Assembly: GCA_020216895.1 (NCBI GenBank)
Contig: JAIWOM010000031.1
Span: 1-10,396, forward strand
DNA length: 10,396 nt
Reading direction: 5' to 3'
Origin: Microcella sp.
GTDB taxonomy: Bacteria; Actinomycetota; Actinomycetes; Actinomycetales; Microbacteriaceae
The position numbers and the translations under genes are program-made. Under the pieces are notes generated by a model. The model was given only the letters and a program-made list of their open reading frames with translations, did not search any database and was not told where the DNA came from. This document shows, piece by piece, positions 1 to 4,100 of the stretch (position 1 is its first letter; each line of letters begins with the position of its first letter).

Positions 1-226
1 GAACACGTTGTCGACGGCGAGCGACTTCTCGATGAGGTAGCCGGCGTAGTACTGCTGGCCCAGCTCGGCCCCGTACTCCCACCAGATGTAGCCACCGAAG
101 GCGACGCCGAGGGTCACCCAGATGATCGACCAGATGGCCGCTTCTCGCACGCCGATGACGTGCGCTTTTCGGTGGGCGAAGAGGTCGATGGCGAGCATCG
201 CGAGGATGACGCCGAGCACGGCTAGC
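1..226 (-). pseudogene. terC: terC, main (3') portion, cut off from its start by the IS481-type element
   Basis: TerC-family integral membrane protein; family members are linked to manganese export or metal handling at the membrane. The minus strand reads without a stop to the window edge. It shows a hydrophobic helix (AVLGVILAMLAIDLF), then AHRKAHVIGVREAAIWS, a second helix region, and the family hallmark EKSLAVDNVF at the edge. The frame runs straight into the element at 226/227, so the native start and first codons are missing here; they sit at 2844-2872 beyond the element. No internal stop is visible, so the damage is the insertion alone. A GTG at 219-217 (codon 11 of the rebuilt gene) lies in frame 2 nt after the transposase stop and could serve as a new start. 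The rest of the gene lies outside the window. Family identity is confident; whether any protein is made is unknown. Confidence 0.88.
221..226. repeat. Target-site duplication, left copy (GCTAGC)
   Basis: GCTAGC directly precedes the TGTACTGACC end. The identical hexamer follows the other end at 2844-2849, and the flanking bases differ on both sides, which fixes the duplication at 6 bp. It fits NCTAGN. Its TAG, read on the minus strand at 224-222, is the transposase stop codon. Confidence 0.9.
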
Positions 227-1208
227 TGTACTGACCGGAGACGTTGGTCAATCGTGAGAAGGGCGGCTGGTTCCCGCAGGCCGTGTGGGGCCGGTGATGG
301 TTGTAGTAGTGCAGCCATCCGTCGAGTTCGCCGCGGCGCTCCGTCTCGGAGGTGTAGCAGCGGGCGTATGCCCAGCCGTCGGCCAGGGTGCGGTGGAAGC
401 GCTCGATCTTGCCGTTGGTCTGAGGGCGATACGGCCTGGTCCGTTTGTGCCTGATACCGAGCTCGGCGCAGGTGTCGCGCCACAGGTGTGAGCGATATGC
501 CCCGCCGTTGTCCGACAGAACCCGCTCGACGGTCACCCCGCGGGCGTTGAACCACTCGACGGCCCTCACCAGGACCGCGGTGGCGGTGTGGGCTGTTTCG
601 TCGTCGTGGATCTCGGCGTAGGCGACGCGGGAGTGGTCGTCGATGACGGTGTGGACGTAGGCCTTGCCCATCAACGGGTCGGAGTACTTGCTCCTGAGCT
701 TGCCTGGTGTAGCTGCCCGGTTCTTCTCGCCCTGTCGGCGTCCGACGTAGCGCCAGCCTCCGCCGTCGGGGATGTTGCCGAGCTTCTTCACGTCGACGTG
801 GAGCATCGCGCCGGGATGGTCGTGCTCGTAACGGCGCACCGGTTCCCCCGTGGCGCGGTCCACATGCGACAGCCGGTTCAGGTGGGCGTCGGTCAGGATC
901 CGGTGGACCGTCGACGGCGCGATCCCCAGCCGACACGCCAACTGCACGGGTCCTTCTCGGAGTCGTAGCCGCAGCTGGATACAGCGGCGAGTGACCGTCG
1001 GGCTGATCTTGTTCGGTGAGTGGTGCGGTCGGGAAGACCGGTCCTGCATGGACTCGCCCGCTCGGTAGCGGCCGGTCCAGCGTTTGACGGTGGGCCAAGA
1101 GACCTGGAAGCGGGCGGCAACCTCGCTGATCGGCCATCCGTCGTCGACGACGAGTTGGGCGACCTTCAAGCGGTGACGCGGTGTGAGGGCGGCATTGGCG
1201 TGGGGCAT
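222..1208 (-). CDS. IS481-family DDE transposase
   Basis: A 328-residue transposase that would cut and rejoin the element ends. Residues about 10-75 form the N-terminal helix-turn-helix region (EVAARFQVSWPTVKRW), and a second HTH-like stretch lies near 85-110 (ACRLGIAPSTVHRIL). The rve/integrase core follows, with catalytic residues readable as D139 (HVDVKKLG), D233 (SDNGGAY) and E269 (NGKIERFHRTL). The 35 residues between the second D and the E are the expected spacing, and the NHHRPHTA motif near the C-terminus is typical. All catalytic residues are present and the frame is intact, so it may be active. The final codons run through the left terminal repeat: the last Ser codon takes two bases, and the stop TAG all three, from the duplicated target GCTAGC. 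A 15-bp hairpin lies between it and the passenger genes, so it may depend on its own promoter or on read-through. Confidence 0.95.
   Translation of the reverse strand: MPHANAALTPRHRLKVAQLVVDDGWPISEVAARFQVSWPTVKRWTGRYRAGESMQDRSSRPHHSPNKISPTVTRRCIQLRLRLREGPVQLACRLGIAPSTVHRILTDAHLNRLSHVDRATGEPVRRYEHDHPGAMLHVDVKKLGNIPDGGGWRYVGRRQGEKNRAATPGKLRSKYSDPLMGKAYVHTVIDDHSRVAYAEIHDDETAHTATAVLVRAVEWFNARGVTVERVLSDNGGAYRSHLWRDTCAELGIRHKRTRPYRPQTNGKIERFHRTLADGWAYARCYTSETERRGELDGWLHYYNHHRPHTACGNQPPFSRLTNVSGQYS
227..249. repeat. Left terminal inverted repeat of the IS481-type element
   Basis: The 23 bp beginning TGTACTGACC pair with the reverse complement of 2821-2843 at 20 of 23 positions. Mismatches are at repeat positions 11, 13 and 21. 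The transposase coding region runs through this repeat to the very end of the element. Confidence 0.9.
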
Positions 1209-1243
1209 GGTGGTCTTCCTGGTGACGAGCGGGTGGAGACGGT

Positions 1244-1277
1244 GATGGGGGCTGCACCCTGTGGTGCAGCCCCCATC
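1244..1277 (-). terminator. Strong hairpin after the passenger operon
   Basis: A perfect 15-bp inverted repeat (arms 1244-1258 and 1263-1277, GATGGGGGCTGCACC and its complement) encloses a 4-nt loop. It lies 11 bp beyond the small-protein stop codon and before the transposase start. No T-tract follows on the minus strand, so terminator function is inferred from stem strength and position. It may also keep passenger transcription out of the transposase gene. Confidence 0.7.
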
Positions 1278-1288
1278 GATTCGGTATG

Positions 1289-1450
1289 TCAGTTGCCGTC
1301 CGTGTCCTCGCGGTTCGGCGCTGAAGAGGCAGCCGTCTCGGTGGGCGTTCCCTGCTCGCTCTGGGGCTGGTCGTCATCGTCGGGCACGATCTGGGCTCCG
1401 CAGCAACTGCTGTCCTGCTTGCGTGCGGTGAAGAGGTCCTTGAGTCCCAT
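1289..1450 (-). CDS. Small Cys-Cys acidic protein (53 aa), third gene of the passenger operon
   Basis: The start ATG (1450-1448) is preceded by GAGGAG about 11 nt upstream, and the frame ends in TGA at 1291-1289. The product begins MGLKDLFTARKQDSSCCGAQ. It has adjacent Cys16 and Cys17 in an SSCCG motif, then an acidic run (PDDDD) and a low-complexity polar tail ending in DTDGN. It has no signal peptide or membrane helix, so it should be cytoplasmic. It starts 43 nt after the permease stop, before the operon hairpin, so it is probably co-transcribed with arsR and the permease. The vicinal cysteines could bind a thiophilic metal or metalloid, for example delivering it to the permease. That role is inference; I do not recognise a named family. 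Confidence 0.72.
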   Translation of the reverse strand: MGLKDLFTARKQDSSCCGAQIVPDDDDQPQSEQGTPTETAASSAPNREDTDGN

Positions 1451-1493
1451 GGTTGTTTGTTCTCCTCGTGTGGTTGGGAATGTGGTGGTGGGG

Positions 1494-2372
1494 TCAGGCG
1501 ATCAGTGGGATGAGGTAGCCAGCGGCGATGGCCGTGCCGATGACAGTGACCACGAAAGTGACGACCAGTCGGGGCTTGAACAAGGCGGTGAGCATCGAGA
1601 TCTCGGGGATCGAGGCTCCGGCGCCGCCGATCATCAGCGCGAACACTGCCCCTAGCCCCATACCGGCCGAGCTGAGGGCCAAGCCGATGGGCAACATCGT
1701 CTCGATCCGCACGTAAAGCGGAACGCCAAGCACGGCGGCCAACGGCACGGCCCATGGCTTGTCGTCGCCAGCGACCGCGGCGAGTTGGTCCTGAGGCACG
1801 AAACCGTAGATAAATGCACCGACCGAGACACCCAGCACCATCGGGACGAGCAGCGGTCTCAGATCGGCCCAGGCCTCGCCGAGTGCGGGCCGGATCTCGT
1901 TGCGCAGTCCCGCCCAGGGGCGGGGGGTGCTGTCGTCGCCGACGACCTTGACTCGCTTGAGCTGGCTGGCCATACCGAGTCGTTCCCATACGAGGGGGGC
2001 GAGCAGGGACCATGCGGCGGTGACCACCGTGTAGACCAACGCGATACGCCAGCCGAACAGCAGCACCACCCCGGCCACGATGATGGGATCCAGCAGCGGT
2101 GACGAGATCAGGAAGGTCATCGACGTCCGGAACGCCACCCCCGACTTCAACATCCCAGCCAGCACCGGCAGCGTCGAACAGGAACAGAACGGCGTGATCG
2201 CCCCCAGCAGTAGCCCTTTGACCGGGCCGGGAAGGCGCCCATCGGCCATCCAGCTCTGGATCCGATCCGGCCCGAACCGCCGGTTCACCAGCGCAACGAG
2301 AACCGAGATCAGCGAGAACAGGACGAGCAACTCGACCAGGATCAACCCGAAGGTCTGTACCGCATGAATCAC
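1494..2372 (-). CDS. COG0701/ArsP-type permease (putative metalloid or organoarsenical efflux)
   Basis: A 292-residue polytopic inner-membrane protein of the permease family PF03773 (formerly DUF318). Members include ArsP, which exports trivalent organoarsenicals. Helices cover roughly residues 5-29, 53-75, 85-106, 108-128, 172-192, 207-224, 233-253 and 267-291. The family signature TPFCSCSTLPV (60-70) holds Cys63 and Cys65, the likely metalloid ligands. SSPLLDP (90-96) and GGAGASIPE (249-257) are the other conserved stretches. A cytoplasmic loop of about 45 residues (130-171) splits two halves. It starts with GTG overlapping the arsR stop (GTGA, 2372-2369), so it is translationally coupled to the repressor. 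Length is normal and no key residue is missing. The exact substrate (organoarsenical, arsenite or another soft metal) cannot be told from sequence. Confidence 0.9.
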   Translation of the reverse strand: MIHAVQTFGLILVELLVLFSLISVLVALVNRRFGPDRIQSWMADGRLPGPVKGLLLGAITPFCSCSTLPVLAGMLKSGVAFRTSMTFLISSPLLDPIIVAGVVLLFGWRIALVYTVVTAAWSLLAPLVWERLGMASQLKRVKVVGDDSTPRPWAGLRNEIRPALGEAWADLRPLLVPMVLGVSVGAFIYGFVPQDQLAAVAGDDKPWAVPLAAVLGVPLYVRIETMLPIGLALSSAGMGLGAVFALMIGGAGASIPEISMLTALFKPRLVVTFVVTVIGTAIAAGYLIPLIA

Positions 2373-2767
2373 CGCGCAGCACCCTCAGTCGATGCCTGAC
2401 CCTCCCCTGCTGGGGCAGTGCAGCACGCCTTCTGTCCCTCTGGAGTGAGAGTCGCCAAGTGAGCGAGCCACTGCACCGGCGCCGCCAACTGCTCACAACA
2501 CAGCTCGTAGATGTTGGACCGGCCCTCGGCCCGCACACTGATCAGCCGCGCTTCCCGCAAGGCTGCCACATGGTGACTCACCAGCGCCTGGCTCAACCCG
2601 GTGGCCTCCTGCAACTGCTTGTTCGAGCACGCCCCCGCCGCAAGCGTCAGCACGATCATCAGTCTGTTCTCGTCTGACAAAGGCTTCAACAACGGAGCAA
2701 GCATCCGCGCGTGATCCCGCGCCGACAGGTCCGTGCGCGGCATGGCAACATCCAGTGAAACTGTCAT
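2369..2767 (-). CDS. ArsR/SmtB-family metalloregulatory repressor
   Basis: A 132-residue winged-helix repressor, expected to bind the promoter dyad just upstream and to release it on binding metal or metalloid. PLLKPLSDENRLMIVLTLAAG (25-45) is the opening helix pair; TGLSQALVSHHVAALREARL (56-75) is the helix-turn-helix; ISVRAEGRSNIYEL is the wing. The classical ELCVCDL arsenic site is absent. Cysteines occur instead at 47, in the pair 90-91 (ELCCEQL) and in the pair 115-116 (KACCTAP), so the sensing site is probably of a different ArsR subtype. I chose ATG 2767 because the frame's upstream TTG (2803) is part of the -35 box; transcription predicted from the -10 box would begin at this ATG, making a leaderless mRNA. 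Its stop overlaps the permease start. Confidence 0.9.
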   Translation of the reverse strand: MTVSLDVAMPRTDLSARDHARMLAPLLKPLSDENRLMIVLTLAAGACSNKQLQEATGLSQALVSHHVAALREARLISVRAEGRSNIYELCCEQLAAPVQWLAHLATLTPEGQKACCTAPAGEGQASTEGAAR

Positions 2768-2773
2768 ACCCAC

Positions 2774-2816
2774 ACTATAGACAAGCGCTTCTTTGTGTGA
2801 CAAGTGGGCACTTGTC
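2774..2816 (-). promoter_or_regulatory. arsR operon promoter with overlapping palindromic operator
   Basis: On the minus strand a -35 TTGTCA (2803-2798) and -10 TATAGT (2779-2774) are 18 nt apart. The A of the arsR ATG at 2767 is 7 nt past the -10. A perfect dyad, GACAAGTG-GG-CACTTGTC (2799-2816), covers the -35, and a partial copy (GACAAGCGCTT, 2780-2790) lies in the spacer. This is the usual layout for ArsR autorepression. The operator lies just inside the right terminal repeat, so the unit is self-contained. Confidence 0.82.
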
Positions 2817-2820
2817 TAAC

Positions 2821-2843
2821 GATCAACGTCCCTGGTCAGTACA
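2821..2843. repeat. Right terminal inverted repeat of the IS481-type element
   Basis: This ends in GGTCAGTACA, the exact inverse of the first ten bases of the left end; 20 of 23 bases match overall. It directly abuts the second GCTAGC. Confidence 0.9.
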
Positions 2844-2849
2844 GCTAGC
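2844..2849. repeat. Target-site duplication, right copy (GCTAGC)
   Basis: Identical to 221-226. Removing the element and one copy joins the codons TGG-CTA-GCC-GTG in the terC frame. Confidence 0.9.
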
Positions 2850-2872
2850 CAGAGCCAAAGGGGAACGTCCAC
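2844..2872 (-). pseudogene. terC: terC, start codon and first codons (5' fragment)
   Basis: On the minus strand GTG (2872-2870) opens MDVPLWLWL, a typical TerC N-terminus. AGGAG lies upstream at 2884-2880 with a 7-nt spacer, which decides the start. With the element removed, the frame continues directly into AVLGVILAM at 219 and beyond. In the present arrangement translation from this GTG would enter the element and stop at TAG (2818-2816), giving an 18-residue peptide that ends inside the arsR operator. The fragment keeps its riboswitch and ribosome-binding site. Confidence 0.87.
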
Positions 2873-2879
2873 AGAGAAT

Positions 2880-2905
2880 CTCCTGAATCGATGAGGGTTC
2901 AGGAG
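2880..2905 (-). promoter_or_regulatory. Hairpin hiding the terC ribosome-binding site (riboswitch expression platform)
   Basis: The minus-strand RNA contains CTCCTGAA (2905-2898) and TTCAGGAG (2887-2880) around a 10-nt loop, a perfect 8-bp stem whose 3' arm holds the AGGAG of terC. The 5' arm shares CTCC with the 3' strand of the aptamer's P1 helix (CCTCC, 2906-2902). The two structures therefore exclude each other: P1 formed leaves the ribosome site free, P1 open lets the hairpin close. Confidence 0.8.
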
Positions 2906-3013
2906 GTCTCTCCCAGCGCCGCCGATCGGTGACCGGTGCGCCCCCGCTGCCGGACGCGCATGAGCGCGACGCAATGACGACAACAGGCGAAGACGGGGAT
3001 ACTCCCCTCCGCC
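2902..3013 (-). ncRNA. yybP-ykoY (Mn2+) riboswitch aptamer upstream of terC
   Basis: The minus-strand leader holds the two sequence hallmarks of this family. GGGGAGTA (3007-3000) follows P1 strand GGAGG (3010-3006); the distal loop motif CGTCATTGCG (2979-2970) comes later. P1 closes with CCTCC (2906-2902) after a GAGA stretch. Internal pairings CCCCG/CGGGG and CTGTTG/CGGCAG fit the two stacked arms whose loops dock on Mn2+. TerC-family genes are established members of this regulon, so class and neighbour agree. The motif search was by eye; a covariance model search against RF00080 would settle it. Confidence 0.87.
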
Positions 3014-3018
3014 GACAA

Positions 3019-3041
3019 GTGAATCACATTTCGTGATTCAC
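3019..3041. promoter_or_regulatory. 23-bp dyad upstream of the riboswitch (likely operator)
   Basis: Perfect arms GTGAATCAC (3019-3027) and GTGATTCAC (3033-3041) flank the 5-bp spacer ATTTC. Each arm is itself a GTGA-W-TCAC palindrome. It sits just before the 5' end of the riboswitch, where the terC core promoter is expected, and upstream of the divergent cupin gene. A regulator site is the simplest reading; I cannot name the regulator. No convincing -35/-10 pair was found beside it, so the terC and cupin promoters remain unassigned. Confidence 0.6.
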
Positions 3042-3152
3042 GCGCCCCCTGTCGCGGCCTAGAGCTTGCTGTGAACGATGTCGCGCCGCGGCGGCGCCGG
3101 TGTCGGGCTCTAGGGTCGAAGGGCACCTCGCTCCTTCATGAAAGGCACCGTC

Positions 3153-3512
3153 ATGGCCATCGTCTGCCGCACCGGCTCTGTGACCCGCGCCGACCAGACC
3201 CACACCCCGCTCGAGCTGCCGCTGGCCGACCCGCTCGGCGCTGACATCGCGACCACCTACCTGGAGGTGTTCTCCGGCAAGGCCAGCTCGCTCGACGTGG
3301 GCATCTGGGAGACCGACCCGGGCCGTTCGCGGTGGGAGTTCACCGACAGCGGCGAGGTCATCTACGTCATCTCGGGCCGCATGACTGTTACCGAGGACGG
3401 CAAGGAGGCTCAGCACATCGAGCCCGGCGACCTCGTGATCTTCCCCGTCGGTTGGCAGGGCTTCTGGGAGGTCACCGAGCCGCTGAAGAAGGTCTACGTC
3501 ATCTTCGAATGA
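3153..3512 (+). CDS. Cupin protein, DUF861/COG3450 type
   Basis: A 119-residue single-domain cupin resembling PF05899 (Cupin_3), related to the (S)-ureidoglycine aminohydrolase fold. Visible motifs are DVGIWETDPGRSRWEF (48-63), then EVIYVISGRMTVTEDG (68-83), PGDLVIFPVGWQGFWEV (91-107) and the family's closing strand KKVYVIFE. The usual first-motif His pair is not evident (Glu68 occupies part of it), so the metal site, if any, is of the DUF861 type. I prefer the ATG at 3153 because AAAGG lies 7 nt upstream; the ATG at 3138 lacks a comparable site. It is cytoplasmic, with no signal peptide. It is divergent from the terC leader and convergent with the DUF1801 gene. Substrate is unknown. Confidence 0.85.
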   Translation: MAIVCRTGSVTRADQTHTPLELPLADPLGADIATTYLEVFSGKASSLDVGIWETDPGRSRWEFTDSGEVIYVISGRMTVTEDGKEAQHIEPGDLVIFPVGWQGFWEVTEPLKKVYVIFE

Positions 3513-3537
3513 CGGATGCGGCGCCGCGGCCGCGCGC

Positions 3538-4005
3538 TCAGCCGACCGCGCGCCGCACGAGCTCGGTGATGCGCTGCTCTTCGACCGGCCCGATACTCAT
3601 GACCGCGAACGACGCCGGCCACATCGACCCGTCGTCGAGCTGCGCGGTGTCGTTGAACCCGAGCGTCGTGTAGAGGGTGTCGAACTTGCTGGCGGGCTGC
3701 ACGAAGCACAGCACCTTGCCGTCGAGCGCGTAGGCGGGCATGCCGTACCAGGTGCGCGGACCCAGCTGCGGAGCCGCCGCCATGATCAGCTCGTGCAGTC
3801 GCGTGGCGAGCGCCCGGTCGCCCTCGTCGGGAAGCTTCGCGATTGCCTCGAGCAGGTCGTTGAGCTCGGCCTCGGCCTTGGCGGCGCCCTTGGCCCGCTT
3901 CGCCTCGGCGCGCAGCTCGGCCGCCCGCTCTTTCATCGCGGCGCGCTCGTCCGCGGTGAACCCGTCATTGCCGGTGGATGCTCTGCCCTCAGCCATGCGG
4001 GCCAT
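3538..4005 (-). CDS. DUF1801 (YdhG/YjbR-like) small protein
   Basis: A 155-residue cytoplasmic protein. Residues about 15-60 form a charged Ala/Glu/Lys/Arg helix (a possible coiled coil). The DUF1801 core follows: LHELIMAAAPQLGPRTWYGMPAYALDGKVLCFVQPASKF (70-108), then YTTLGFND and a C-terminal helix VEEQRITELVRRAVG. The WYGMPAY motif is the family's best-conserved part. The fold is related to the CyaY/YjbR-like proteins; biochemical function is not settled, though some members are annotated as iron chaperones. Neither start has a strong ribosome site. ATG 4005 is the longest, and ATG 3996 (MAEGRAS) is equally possible. It lies 95 nt downstream of the HNH gene on the same strand and may share its transcript. 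Confidence 0.82.
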   Translation of the reverse strand: MARMAEGRASTGNDGFTADERAAMKERAAELRAEAKRAKGAAKAEAELNDLLEAIAKLPDEGDRALATRLHELIMAAAPQLGPRTWYGMPAYALDGKVLCFVQPASKFDTLYTTLGFNDTAQLDDGSMWPASFAVMSIGPVEEQRITELVRRAVG

Positions 4006-4100
4006 CGTTCCACTGCTCGGCGGTGGTGTCGAGGTCTGGAGAATCCTGAACCCAAGGAAGTGCGACAGCTCAGCGAGAGATCGCGTCGAATAGCTCCTTG

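Larger units (their letters stand above)
227..2843 (-). mobile_element. IS481-family element carrying an arsR-permease-small Cys protein passenger operon
   Basis: A 2,617-bp unit is bounded by imperfect 23-bp terminal inverted repeats (20 of 23 identical, the first ten being TGTACTGACC) and flanked by direct GCTAGC copies at 221-226 and 2844-2849. The 6-bp duplication at NCTAGN is the published behaviour of Bordetella IS481, which supports the family call made from the transposase. All four genes read on the minus strand: arsR, permease, small Cys-Cys protein, transposase. I found no inverted-repeat copy between the passengers and the transposase, so passengers and transposase appear to lie inside one element rather than next to a simple IS. 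It interrupts terC ten codons after its start. Boundaries are read directly; mobility as a single unit is inferred. Confidence 0.9.

Noticed and set aside
1209..1243. Possible internal right end of a simple IS just upstream of the transposase
   Set aside because: No copy of GGTCAGTACA or of the 23-bp end, and no CTAG, was found there; the only matching end is at 2821-2843.
2768..2803. Extended arsR start at TTG (2803)
   Set aside because: The TTG is the first half of the -35 box and the added 12 residues are promoter sequence.
3513..3537. GC-rich palindromic stretch (GCGGCGCCGC) between the convergent cupin and DUF1801 genes as a terminator
   Set aside because: Only short self-complementary GC runs, no real stem-loop with a loop and T-tract; could be chance in this base composition.
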